From Virgibacillus proomii (GTDB lineage: Bacteria; Bacillota; Bacilli; Bacillales; Amphibacillaceae), in contig NZ_FUFN01000009.1 in the NCBI RefSeq assembly GCF_900162615.1, forward strand, positions 169,176-233,175: 64,000 nt of DNA, in the 5' to 3' direction. The stretch's first letter is position 1; each line of letters begins with the position of its first letter. Positions 8,386 through 16,032 of this stretch are shown here, piece by piece. The translations under genes were made by a program, and so were the position numbers. The notes under the pieces were generated by a model. That model was not told the DNA's origin. It saw only the letters and a list, made by a program, of their open reading frames with translations, and made no database searches.

Positions 8386-8979
8386 ATGCCCAAAATAGTT
8401 AATCATGAGCAAAAAAGAAAATTAATTGCTGAAGCTGCATGGAAGATAATTAAAAACGAAGGAATTGAAAAAGCATCTATACGAAAGGTTGCAGCAGAAG
8501 CCGGCATGTCTTCTGGTGCTTTAAGACATTACTTCTCAACTCAGGATGAAATGCTCTTGTTTATTATGGACTACTTCTTTGATGCAGGAAAAAAACGCTC
8601 TGATCATAAAGAATGGTCAAAAGATCCATTAAAGGCCGTTGAGGAAGTTTTACTAGAGCTAGTACCAATCGATGAAGAAAAGAAAATTGAAACGAGTGTC
8701 TGGTGGATTTTTGCACTCCGTTCCCTTACGAGCCATGCATTAAAGGAGAAGAAAGACGAATTGACTGACGGTACATATGAATTAGCAAATTCAATGATTG
8801 AGATATTAACTCTAAAAGGGATTCTATCAGATTCAGTTAACGTAGAGTTAGAACGAAGTCGATTATCTGCATTGATTGAAGGTCTGTCATTTCATGCGTT
8901 GCTACGACCTGATGTGTATACTCCATTAAAGGTGAAGGAAGTAATCAGTTACCATTTAAAAACACTCTGTAATAAATAA
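8386..8979 (+). CDS. TetR-family regulator, BetI-like
   Basis: 197-residue repressor. The helix-turn-helix reads AWKIIKNEGIEKASIRKVAAEAGMSSGALRHYF, a form common in BetI/QacR-type regulators, and a helical sensor domain follows. AAGGAAGTGG precedes the ATG by about 8 bases. It is divergent from a membrane transporter-like gene and shares twin palindromic operators with it, so it is the likely local repressor. The ligand is unknown. Confidence 0.9.
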   Translation: MPKIVNHEQKRKLIAEAAWKIIKNEGIEKASIRKVAAEAGMSSGALRHYFSTQDEMLLFIMDYFFDAGKKRSDHKEWSKDPLKAVEEVLLELVPIDEEKKIETSVWWIFALRSLTSHALKEKKDELTDGTYELANSMIEILTLKGILSDSVNVELERSRLSALIEGLSFHALLRPDVYTPLKVKEVISYHLKTLCNK

Positions 8980-8987
8980 AAAATACT

Positions 8988-9024
8988 GAAGTAGATAATT
9001 TATTCTCATTAGATTATCTACTTC
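8988..9024 (+). terminator. Terminator of the TetR gene
   Basis: GAAGTAGATAAT (8988-8999) pairs perfectly with ATTATCTACTTC (9013-9024), and a T run follows at 9030-9034. Confidence 0.8.
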
Positions 9025-9089
9025 CACCCTTTTTGTTATTAATAAAAGTATGAGTATTGATTTCCTATTGGAACTTATATTGAAGAAAC

Positions 9090-9276
9090 CTTATTGAAAA
9101 GATATTGAAAAAGCCATCAAAAAACTCGGGCTCCTGATGAGGAAAACCCGAGAGAATATTTGATTTCTTATTGAAAAGGCAAATGTTTATTATTACAGAA
9201 TTGGTGATGAAATTAGCAAGAGTTTATTATGGTTGCTAAGAGTTTAATATTGATCTACATAGTAGATTAAAGAGAT
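9090..9276. repeat. Interspersed repeat, copy 2, with minus-strand terminator
   Basis: Closely matches copy 3, sharing the exact hairpin CTCGGGCTCCTGATGAGG and the CCCGAGAGAATATT that follows. It carries three GTTTATT/GTTTAAT direct-repeat motifs and a GATCTACATAGTAGA end. The remainder of the gap 9025-9418 shows no gene. Confidence 0.75.
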
Positions 9277-9412
9277 AGGAAACAAGAATAAAACCTAACT
9301 TATTCAGAAAAAGACATATTTAAACACCATTAATTGATGTATTCAATGTTATACATATACATACCCTTTCTGTATAGAGCATTTCTTTGGATTCTTAATA
9401 GAAGTGAATAGC

Positions 9413-9446
9413 AAAAAAGGATTGAATCTTGTTTTAGATTCAACCC
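9413..9446 (-). terminator. Terminator of the erm transcript
   Basis: On the minus strand GGGTTGAATC (9446-9437) pairs with GATTCAATCC (9428-9419) around an 8-base loop, followed by six Ts (9418-9413). Confidence 0.8.
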
Positions 9447-9453
9447 TTCATTT

Positions 9454-9588
9454 TTATCTACGTTTTTTCTCTTGTTCTTTAAAGAACTTCCTGGAGTTTT
9501 TCATACCGCCCATCTCACTAAACATATCATTTAGCTTTTTTTCTATCACAGGCACTCTTTGTTCATCTCTTGTATTTCTAATTATCAT
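9454..9588 (-). CDS. Small charged ORF overlapping the end of erm
   Basis: A 44-codon frame starting MIIRNTRDEQRVPV and ending FKEQEKKRR, very rich in Lys, Arg and Glu. It begins inside the last codons of erm (ATGATAATTAG overlap) and stops just before the terminator. No clear ribosome site is seen and no family is recognised. It may be translated by coupling to erm, or it may be the tail of a gene displaced when erm arrived. Confidence 0.3.
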   Translation of the reverse strand: MIIRNTRDEQRVPVIEKKLNDMFSEMGGMKNSRKFFKEQEKKRR

Positions 9589-10315
9589 TGAATAATTTAT
9601 AGCTTGTGAAAAGGGATAAAAACTGTTCGTAATTTACATTTTTTAAATCATTTATTTTCGCATGTTTTAAGGCTTTATTAAATTGATTTTTGGTAAACAG
9701 TTTTTTGTACTCCTTGTTAACCCATTTCATTACAAAGTATTTATATTTTTTTCTATCTTGATATGACATTTTTATAGGCTTTCTTTTCAATACAATTAAT
9801 GAGCTATCCACTTTAGGTTTCGGATGAAAATAATGCCTAGGAATTTTTGCTAGTATAGAAATATCTACTTCTGCCATTAAGAGCAATGCTAGTGATCTGT
9901 TTGTATTTAATAATCTTTTTGCAAAACCATATTCCACAATTAAATAACTTACTGTAGCCGTACTTTCATAAACAATTTTTCTAATTATACTTGTGCTTAT
10001 GTTGTAAGGTATACTTCCAAAGATTTTATATGATTTATGTTTAGGAAAATTAAATTTCAAGATATCATCATTTACAATTTGATAGTTAGCGTAATTTAAA
10101 AGTTTATCCTGAGTTACCCCACATAATTTAGGATCAATTTCTATAGCTGTCACATAATTACACCGATTTACTAATTCAATAGTAAAATGCCCTTTACCAG
10201 CACCAATTTCAAAAATGTTATCATTTTCGTTTAAATCTATCTGTTTCATTATTTTTTCAATATGATATTTTGAAGTAATAAAATTTTGACTATCCTTTAT
10301 ATTTACCTTGTTCAT
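9578..10315 (-). CDS. erm(G): 23S rRNA (adenine-N6) methyltransferase, Erm(G)-like
   Basis: 245-residue rRNA methylase that dimethylates A2058 of 23S rRNA and so gives macrolide, lincosamide and streptogramin B resistance. It starts MNKVNIKDSQNFITSKY, identical to my recollection of Erm(G), and agrees closely with Erm(G)/Erm(C) throughout. The SAM motif is FEIGAGKGHFT, the catalytic motif is GSIPYNIS, and the C-terminal region has FVMKWVNKEYKKLFTKNQF. GGAGAGG lies before the ATG. The start codon sits in one arm of an attenuator and a 19-codon leader peptide lies upstream, so induction by translational attenuation is expected. The family is well known; the exact allele cannot be set without a database. 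Confidence 0.95.
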   Translation of the reverse strand: MNKVNIKDSQNFITSKYHIEKIMKQIDLNENDNIFEIGAGKGHFTIELVNRCNYVTAIEIDPKLCGVTQDKLLNYANYQIVNDDILKFNFPKHKSYKIFGSIPYNISTSIIRKIVYESTATVSYLIVEYGFAKRLLNTNRSLALLLMAEVDISILAKIPRHYFHPKPKVDSSLIVLKRKPIKMSYQDRKKYKYFVMKWVNKEYKKLFTKNQFNKALKHAKINDLKNVNYEQFLSLFTSYKLFNDN

Positions 10316-10371
10316 TATAACCTCTCCTATTTAGGTTATAATGAATTCCATTTTAACAATTCATTATAACC
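10311..10371 (-). promoter_or_regulatory. erm translational attenuator (three-arm inverted repeat)
   Basis: Read on the minus strand, arm 1 GGTTATAATGAATT (10371-10358) pairs perfectly with arm 2 (10347-10334). Arm 2 also pairs with arm 3 (10322-10311), which contains the erm start codon; the ribosome site lies in the loop between them. Ribosome stalling on the leader would free or mask arm 2 and switch erm translation, as established for ermC. Confidence 0.85.
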
Positions 10372-10373
10372 AT

Positions 10374-10433
10374 TTATTTTTCGTTTGGTTGATAATGAAC
10401 TGTATCTATTACAAAAACACTAAAAATAAGCAT
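10374..10433 (-). CDS. Erm leader peptide MLIFSVFVIDTVHYQPNEK
   Basis: A 19-codon ORF with AAAGGGA 8 bases upstream. It closely resembles the ErmC leader, whose IFVI core is the established macrolide stalling site; here the matching part is VFVIDTVHYQPN. It ends 3 bases before arm 1 of the attenuator, the position needed for drug-stalled ribosomes to open the erm start. Confidence 0.9.
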   Translation of the reverse strand: MLIFSVFVIDTVHYQPNEK

Positions 10434-10546
10434 AATTTATTTCCCTTTCATTATTTATACAAATAACAACTTTTAGTATCTAATCTATATTATTGTTATT
10501 ATCTTTCTTGTTCACCAACTCTTTTTATACTTTCTCTACATTTATA

Positions 10547-11998
10547 TTAGCTTTTCAATATTAATTTTTGCTCTTCGATAACATATACAGAATCAGCCAC
10601 TGACTTAACAAAGGTCCGATCATGTGATACGAGAAGAACTGTACCTTCATATCCATTCAAAAATCTTTCCAATGCCTCAATACAAAAAACATCCAAAAAG
10701 TTTGTTGGTTCATCTAAAACCAATACATTATACCTTCCAAGAAATAACTGACACAATACTAAACGAGTTGCCTCTCCACCACTTAGATCCTGGACATTCT
10801 TTTTTATATCATTACCAGCAAAATTCATGGCATGAAGTACAGATCGGATTTTGCTTTCATTGTAATCACTTCGATTTTTAATAAATTCCAATACCGTTTC
10901 TCCTTTTGAAAATCGGTAGTCCATTTGCTGATACGTTCCTATGACAGCTTTTGGCGAAATCGTTAACCCTTCACCATGTTTTAATATATGATGAAGCAAC
11001 GTTGTTTTTCCTGATCCATTTTTTCCTGTTATAGCAATCGTCTTTCCTAAAGGAAATTGAAAGTTCACCTCTCTGAGAAGTGTTTTATCCCCAGCTTTCA
11101 GTGTTACATTCTCCCCCATTATCGGGAACTTATTGTGTAATTGAAGAGCATTTGACTGATGAAAACGAATGATTTGCTCCTCTTTAGGAGCTTCTACAGC
11201 TTCAAGTTGTTCCACTCTCTGTTCGATCGCTTTTGCTGCACGTTGTATGGATTTTTGACTCGTACCTTTTGATTTCGTTTCAAACATTCGATTTCCTTTA
11301 ACTTTTGTTACTTTTTTATCTCCTTGTGTTACTTTTTCCGCCTTTTGCATTTTTTCCTCAGCAGCTTTCATGAGACGTGTTTTTTCTTTAACATATTTTT
11401 CATGCTGTTCTAGTAGTTGTTTCTTCTCAAGCTCTTTTTGACGGACATATTCAGTGTAATTCCCTGTATATTCTGTTACAGTTCCTTCTTCTACTTCCCA
11501 AATTTTTGTCACTAGTTGATCTAACACATATCGATCATGACTTACAAGTACGAGTGCACCATAATAGTACATCAATTCTTCTATAAAAAACTGCGTACCA
11601 TCTGAATCAAGATGAGTAGTTGGCTCGTCAATTAATCGAGCTTCATAATAGCTAGAGAAGATTTGTGCAAGTTTGAGTCTCGTTTGTTCCCCACCGCTAA
11701 AGTTACTAATTTCAGTTTCTGGAATCGCCAGTTTCCCCTTTAAATCGTAATCAATCTCTGATTCATTAGGCGTTGTTAATTGGTCAAAATAAGCAAAATC
11801 TACGTGACGTTTGACTAGTCCACTTGACGGATGAATGATTCCTGCGAGCAACTTTAACAATGTGCTCTTTCCAGCACCATTTTTCCCAACAATTCCGATA
11901 CGATCAAACTGATGTATCGCTAGTCGTTCTATTTCTAATACTGTTTTATCTAAATAATTCAATTCTATATTTTCTAGTTCAAAGCATACTTTTTCCAT
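10547..11998 (-). CDS. ABC-F ribosome-protection protein, Msr-like
   Basis: 483-residue soluble ATPase with two ABC domains and no membrane helices. The motifs in order are Walker A1 VGKNGAGKST, signature NFSGGEQTRL, Walker B1 RLIDEPTTHLD, a long Lys/Glu-rich interdomain linker (about residues 185-285), Walker A2 TGKNGSGKTT, signature DLSGGEATRL and Walker B2 VLVLDEPTNFLD. This layout and the linker length fit antibiotic-resistance ABC-F proteins of the Msr class, which displace macrolides or related drugs from the ribosome. It lies downstream of a Mef-like exporter, the same pairing as mef-msr(D). Its own leader ORF (12087-12110) and hairpins precede it, so inducible expression is likely. 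Confidence 0.9.
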   Translation of the reverse strand: MEKVCFELENIELNYLDKTVLEIERLAIHQFDRIGIVGKNGAGKSTLLKLLAGIIHPSSGLVKRHVDFAYFDQLTTPNESEIDYDLKGKLAIPETEISNFSGGEQTRLKLAQIFSSYYEARLIDEPTTHLDSDGTQFFIEELMYYYGALVLVSHDRYVLDQLVTKIWEVEEGTVTEYTGNYTEYVRQKELEKKQLLEQHEKYVKEKTRLMKAAEEKMQKAEKVTQGDKKVTKVKGNRMFETKSKGTSQKSIQRAAKAIEQRVEQLEAVEAPKEEQIIRFHQSNALQLHNKFPIMGENVTLKAGDKTLLREVNFQFPLGKTIAITGKNGSGKTTLLHHILKHGEGLTISPKAVIGTYQQMDYRFSKGETVLEFIKNRSDYNESKIRSVLHAMNFAGNDIKKNVQDLSGGEATRLVLCQLFLGRYNVLVLDEPTNFLDVFCIEALERFLNGYEGTVLLVSHDRTFVKSVADSVYVIEEQKLILKS

Positions 11999-12011
11999 GT
12001 TTGCTACCTCC

Positions 12012-12088
12012 CGAAAATTAATAATTTCGTACCGATAGCTAGGATCGATACGAGCTTTTTGCTTTTATTTCAAGTTCAAGCTCGTATC
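12012..12088 (-). promoter_or_regulatory. Attenuator hairpins before the ABC-F gene
   Basis: On the minus strand GATACGAGCT (12088-12079) pairs perfectly with AGCTCGTATC (12056-12047). A second palindrome (12029-12012, CGAAAT...ATTTTCG) lies immediately before the GGGAGG ribosome site. The first arm overlaps the stop of the leader ORF. A ribosome paused on the leader would therefore melt the hairpin and change access to the ABC-F start. Confidence 0.65.
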
Positions 12089-12110
12089 AAAAAAATAATA
12101 AAAACTGCAT
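12087..12110 (-). CDS. Leader peptide MQFLLFF before the ABC-F gene
   Basis: Seven codons plus stop, with TAGGAGGAG 6 bases upstream overlapping the end of the exporter gene. It is short, hydrophobic and ends inside the first arm of the attenuator. It is comparable in size and place to the MsrD leader (MYLIFM), which is known to stall ribosomes with macrolides. A stalling role here is inferred. Confidence 0.65.
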   Translation of the reverse strand: MQFLLFF

Positions 12111-12122
12111 GAATATCTCCTC

Positions 12123-13316
12123 CTATTTTGCTTTCCTTGTTATAACTGCATTTATGACAATCAAAATACCTATTATAGAAAATAATGAGGCAACATTTGT
12201 TAGTTCAATCAAAACTCCAGCCATCGCATAACCGATTGGTGTCACCAATAACGAAAGACTAGTTACAAAGCTAAAAACTCTTCCCAAGAGATGAGGTTGT
12301 ATCTCTGTTTGAATAAAGGCATAGAATGGTGCTGAAAACAATGGTCCAGATAAACCAACCAAACCAGCCATCACAATAAATGCAATGAAGAATGACGGCG
12401 GTACTATACCAGATATGATTAATGCAACCCCCATCAACAGCATTCCTGTAGCCATTGTTTGTATTTTATCGAAACGATCACCTAGTACACCTAATAGTGA
12501 TCCCCCAACAATTAATCCAATAGCAAAAGTAACCTCCACTATACCAGCTTCTACAACACCTCTTTCGAAATGATTTCGTGTCATAAGTGGAAAGTAAGTA
12601 CCAAGCGGAATATAAAGCATAGCGACGATGGTCATTGTAATAGTTAGCTTCAAAACAACAGGATGCTTCACTATCGCATGATAGCCTTCTTTCATTTCAT
12701 TAATAAAGCTACCAAATCCCCCGTCTTCTGTTCTTGTCACCCTCGGAATGTGAATAAACAATAAAATACTACTTGCAATCACAGCACTATAGACATCTAA
12801 CATTAATACCCATTCGAGAGAGCTAACTGCAAGCAAAGACATTCCCACTGCTGGTCCTGCAATATTTGAAATAGAACTTATCGTCTGTCCCCAACCAGCT
12901 ACCTTTGTAAGATGCTCTTCAGGTGCAAGTAAAGGTATCGACGCTTGCATTGCCGGCATATGAAATGCGGTTGCAAGGGAACGAATAACTAAAACAAATA
13001 ACACCAACAAAATACTTGGTTCATAAAAGTACATCGTAATAAATAAGGTTAAACTCCCAAGTGCAACAGTCATGTCTGCTATAATCATCATCAATTTACG
13101 TGAGTAGCGATCCGTAATCGTTCCTGCAAACGGACCAACTAATGCTTGTGGTAAAAACCCAGCAAGACCTGCTAGTGTCAATACGAGCGGCGAACCATCC
13201 GTTGTATCCGTTAACCACCAAATAATACTAAATTGAACAGCAGCACTACTCAGTAACGAAAAGAACTGCCCAGTAAAAATCGCAATAAATTTTCTTTTCC
13301 AATTTTTATTTTCCAT
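12123..13316 (-). CDS. MFS efflux protein, Mef-like
   Basis: 397-residue major facilitator of about 12 transmembrane helices. It starts MENKNWKRKFIAIFTGQFFS, parallel to the Mef(A) start, and keeps the loop 2-3 motif AGTITDRYSRK and the internal MPAMQASIPLLAPEEHLTK typical of Mef proteins. It is about the same length as Mef(A). It lies directly upstream of an Msr-like ABC-F gene, reproducing the mef-msr(D) operon for macrolide efflux and ribosome protection. GGAGGG lies before the ATG. A terminator ends 18 bases upstream of the start, which argues for transcription attenuation. The drug range is inferred from context. Confidence 0.85.
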   Translation of the reverse strand: MENKNWKRKFIAIFTGQFFSLLSSAAVQFSIIWWLTDTTDGSPLVLTLAGLAGFLPQALVGPFAGTITDRYSRKLMMIIADMTVALGSLTLFITMYFYEPSILLVLFVLVIRSLATAFHMPAMQASIPLLAPEEHLTKVAGWGQTISSISNIAGPAVGMSLLAVSSLEWVLMLDVYSAVIASSILLFIHIPRVTRTEDGGFGSFINEMKEGYHAIVKHPVVLKLTITMTIVAMLYIPLGTYFPLMTRNHFERGVVEAGIVEVTFAIGLIVGGSLLGVLGDRFDKIQTMATGMLLMGVALIISGIVPPSFFIAFIVMAGLVGLSGPLFSAPFYAFIQTEIQPHLLGRVFSFVTSLSLLVTPIGYAMAGVLIELTNVASLFSIIGILIVINAVITRKAK

Positions 13317-13333
13317 AATGTTCCCTCCAAAAT

Positions 13334-13363
13334 AAAAAAATCACAAGCATCTGCCTGTGATTG
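13334..13363 (-). terminator. Leader terminator just before the Mef-like gene
   Basis: On the minus strand an 8-bp stem with one mismatch (ATCACAGGC... with ...GCTTGTGAT) is followed by seven Ts and then the exporter's ribosome site. Its place between promoter and gene indicates attenuation, not operon termination. Confidence 0.7.
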
Positions 13364-13392
13364 AAGTAAAGGGAAAAAGCCCTATCCATATT

Positions 13393-13407
13393 TTATAAGG
13401 AAGCCAT
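13393..13407 (-). CDS. Possible mini-ORF MASL in the exporter leader
   Basis: ATG-GCT-TCC-TTA-TAA on the minus strand lies within a small hairpin upstream of the leader terminator. The ribosome site is weak (GTGGA). It may be a second regulatory ORF or chance. Confidence 0.2.
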   Translation of the reverse strand: MASL

Positions 13408-13459
13408 GAATAGCCGTCCACAAATAAACCTACCTTTAGTATAACAAAGGTAAAGAAAA

Positions 13460-13500
13460 TTTGTACAAAAAATAAAGAAAGGCAGAACCATCCGCCTTTC
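13460..13500 (-). terminator. Second leader hairpin/terminator upstream of the Mef-like gene
   Basis: GAAAGGC (13500-13494) pairs with GCCTTTC (13483-13477) on the minus strand, followed by TTTATTTTTT. It lies between the 28-codon leader ORF and the exporter, so it could be the main drug-controlled terminator. Confidence 0.65.
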
Positions 13501-13643
13501 TAAACATTCCATATCATTATCCTGAATAGAGATTGTTGTTAGTACCTATCGTTAAATAGGTTAAAAACACCCCCATAACGGGATAATAGATATCTTTTCA
13601 AATATGAAATGAAAGATTATTAAAAAAGGACAGACTAATCCCA

Positions 13644-13730
13644 TTACTCTGCAAACACAAAACAGAGCCTTTGAACGTATTCAATTACTGGTTCAAAGCC
13701 TAAGAAACGTAGTCTCATCGAATGTGTCAT
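13644..13730 (-). CDS. 28-codon leader peptide with MTHSMRLR start (ErmD-leader type)
   Basis: AAGGAGG lies 9 bases upstream of an ORF beginning MTHSMRLRFLGFEP. Its first eight residues equal the published ErmD leader start as I recall it, whose MRLR motif makes macrolide-bound ribosomes stall. The coding region contains a long imperfect stem (GGCTTTGAAC / GTTCAAAGGC) and is followed by two terminators before the Mef-like gene. It probably senses macrolides and controls transcription of the exporter/ABC-F operon. Confidence 0.8.
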   Translation of the reverse strand: MTHSMRLRFLGFEPVIEYVQRLCFVFAE

Positions 13731-13840
13731 TTTTTAATAATCCTCCTTACCGTTTATAAATACAGTAATTAGTATAGATAATCTTTTGTCAAAAGTCAAA
13801 GGAAAATAATGCCTATACAATCTGAGAAAGTTATTTAGCC

Positions 13841-14674
13841 TTAACTTAATAACTTTTCTGTTTCTGAAATAAGTTGCTGTAACATTTCTATTCCTTCTCT
13901 TGTCCTGTCAGGATCGGAAGAAATCAATGTAACGATCTGATCGATGCTATGTTTGTAACTTTTCGGTTTTATACTGAAGTTATCAATCATCCGGACTGCT
14001 TTCTTCTCATTGATACAGTATTCTTCATTTAAAGCAAATAATACTTGATTTAAACATGAAATAGTTCGGAAGCTGTGTCCCATAACATACGAAATATCAT
14101 CCCTATCCACGGTATCCTTCGCAAACATTAAAGAAAAAGATGCTTCAAACATGAAATAGCCGATTATGGCATCCTTTAAGGCTTTCGGATAAGGCTTTGT
14201 CTTTGCTTTTAAATCTGAAATTTGATTGGTACGCTCAAACAATATTTTGCTAATGGAGATTTCCCCCATATACATAACATTTAGATAGGCATGTGGGTGT
14301 CCCGTATGATAATGAGTAGAAACCTTGCCCTCTAAACAATCATCAATTACTTGAGATACCCTTTTTACATCCCGAAAAATCAAATCTACATGGTACCCTT
14401 GAACGACAATCCACCCACCACCATTTATCCAAGCACCCCATTCACCCAAAGAGGTAACTAAGTTTTCTCTGTGGTCATCATCCAATTTTGTTGCTATTTT
14501 ACCAACATCTTCAACATCAAATCCTGCTGACTCATCATAATAGATTCCAATGTCAATATCTGAAGTTGCGTGATTTGTACCCCTTGCTCTTGAACCTCCT
14601 AAGACTACACCAACAATGCCAGCCACATCTTTTAACTCTTTACTTATTTCATTCATAATGTTTTGCACGATCAT
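13841..14674 (-). CDS. Nucleotidyltransferase-domain protein
   Basis: 277-residue protein with an N-terminal polymerase-beta-type nucleotidyltransferase core. The motif GVVLGGSRARGTNHATSDID (residues about 22-41) supplies the GS and DxD metal site, and a third Asp lies near YHVDLIFRD. The C-terminal part is helical, as in aminoglycoside nucleotidyltransferase-like proteins of Bacillus. AAGGAGCTG precedes the ATG. Aminoglycoside modification is possible, but many relatives have no known substrate. It is followed by about 300 bases that belong to the leader of the Mef-like operon. Confidence 0.8.
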   Translation of the reverse strand: MIVQNIMNEISKELKDVAGIVGVVLGGSRARGTNHATSDIDIGIYYDESAGFDVEDVGKIATKLDDDHRENLVTSLGEWGAWINGGGWIVVQGYHVDLIFRDVKRVSQVIDDCLEGKVSTHYHTGHPHAYLNVMYMGEISISKILFERTNQISDLKAKTKPYPKALKDAIIGYFMFEASFSLMFAKDTVDRDDISYVMGHSFRTISCLNQVLFALNEEYCINEKKAVRMIDNFSIKPKSYKHSIDQIVTLISSDPDRTREGIEMLQQLISETEKLLS

Positions 14675-14728
14675 AAACTTTCAGCTCCTTAAATATTGTC
14701 AAATTTCTCATTTGCAACTTTCGGCTAA

Positions 14729-15265
14729 TCATTCAAAAAATACGCTAGGATATTCTACAACTCCTGAAACCTTATCAAGAACATTTGCATGTAATTCAAT
14801 TGCCATGAATGCTTCATCTGGGACTTCGAAAGGTGCCTTTATCCCCCAAGTAGATGCTTTTTTGAACCCGAACTTCGGATAATATTCTGTATGCCCCAAG
14901 ACGAAAACCGAATCATATTCAAGCTCTTTTGCTTTTTTTAATACTTCACTAATTAAAAACTTCCCTACACCTTTATTTTGATAATTTGGTAAGACAGATA
15001 CAGGTGCAAGTGCGAGCGACTCTACAACTTGATCGTCATTCTTAATTTTTATCTTGGATAAAAGAATATGTCCCACTACTCGATTATTCTCATTATCCAT
15101 CGCCACTAAAGATAATTCTGGAATAAATACATTTGAGTTCCTAATTCGAGACACCAAATTATGTTCATTGCTATCACTGTGTTCTGCATTAGCAAATGTA
15201 CACTTTACCACTTCTTCAGTTACTTTATAGTCCTCGACCTGTTCTTGCTTAATTTTTATGTTCAT
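14729..15265 (-). CDS. GNAT acetyltransferase, YhbS-like
   Basis: 178-residue GNAT enzyme of the YhbS group. The acetyl-CoA loop is VLPNYQNKGVGKFLI, followed by SVFVLGHTEYYPKFGFKKA and a C-terminal PDEAFMAIEL, all diagnostic of that group. AGGAGC lies 9 bases upstream of the ATG. It is adjacent to and codirectional with the nucleotidyltransferase gene (54-base gap). Substrate unknown. Confidence 0.85.
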   Translation of the reverse strand: MNIKIKQEQVEDYKVTEEVVKCTFANAEHSDSNEHNLVSRIRNSNVFIPELSLVAMDNENNRVVGHILLSKIKIKNDDQVVESLALAPVSVLPNYQNKGVGKFLISEVLKKAKELEYDSVFVLGHTEYYPKFGFKKASTWGIKAPFEVPDEAFMAIELHANVLDKVSGVVEYPSVFFE

Positions 15266-15385
15266 CTTTTCATAGCTCCTGTTCTCAATTTAAGTCATAG
15301 TATCGAGATTAATCTAAAATACACTAAAAGGTATTAGGCAACTATAGATGGAGATAGTTTCATACCTTCTCGGCCAGATCTAGTT

Positions 15386-15985
15386 TCAATCCTTCATTAA
15401 AAAGGCAGTAACTATTTTTATATTTGGAGTAACAAATTGCTCATTTTTCAATAGTTTAAACATTGTCATTCCTTGTATGGAGGCAAAATAGAACAATGCC
15501 AACTCTGAAGGACTCCCTTCTCTAAATTGACCTAATTTTTGACCCTTTTCAATTAATCGAGTCGTTTGCTGTATCAATTCTTCACTTATCTTGTTAAGGT
15601 TTTGTAATTGTAGTGATTGGTTCTCCATTGTCAAAGATTGGTTCATCAGCATATGAAACTGAGCATATTCATCATCTTTATCAAGATCATTTAATATTTC
15701 TAGTGTAAACTGTTGAATTAACTCAACTGGAGATTCCTCACTTTGAAATCTTTCCACTAGCCTCTCCAATCCTTTAGTAGCATAAGTAACCAATTCATAA
15801 AATAAATCTTCTTTCTTTTTATAATGCCGATACATTAGTCCAATGCTGATCCCTGCACCTTCCGCAATATCCTTCACACTTGTAGCAGCAAACCCCTTCT
15901 TTGCAAATAGCTTGATAGCAGACGAATGGATTTTGTCTCTTGTCGCTATTCTCATCGCCTCAAATTGTTCTTCTGTTCTAGGCAA
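15386..15985 (-). CDS. TetR-family regulator
   Basis: About 199 residues. The helix-turn-helix is AIKLFAKKGFAATSVKDIAEGAGISIGLMYRHYKKKEDLF. AAGGAGAGAG stands 5 bases before TTG 15985, giving a start of MPRTEEQFEAMR; the frame also extends to 16024 without a good ribosome site. It lies immediately downstream of a GNAT gene and likely shares its transcript. A palindrome upstream of that gene (16677-16694) is the probable operator. Confidence 0.88.
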   Translation of the reverse strand: MPRTEEQFEAMRIATRDKIHSSAIKLFAKKGFAATSVKDIAEGAGISIGLMYRHYKKKEDLFYELVTYATKGLERLVERFQSEESPVELIQQFTLEILNDLDKDDEYAQFHMLMNQSLTMENQSLQLQNLNKISEELIQQTTRLIEKGQKLGQFREGSPSELALFYFASIQGMTMFKLLKNEQFVTPNIKIVTAFLMKD

Positions 15986-16032
15986 TTTTTCTCTCTCCTT
16001 ATCGCCTTTTCCTGAATCTATCAATATGGCCC

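Noticed and set aside
9119..9155. CTGATGAGGAAA in the interspersed repeat resembles the hammerhead ribozyme core (CUGAUGA ... GAAA).
   Set aside because: There is no stem II between the two elements, copy 1 breaks the core (CTGTTGA), and the opposite strand explains the sequence well as a terminator hairpin.
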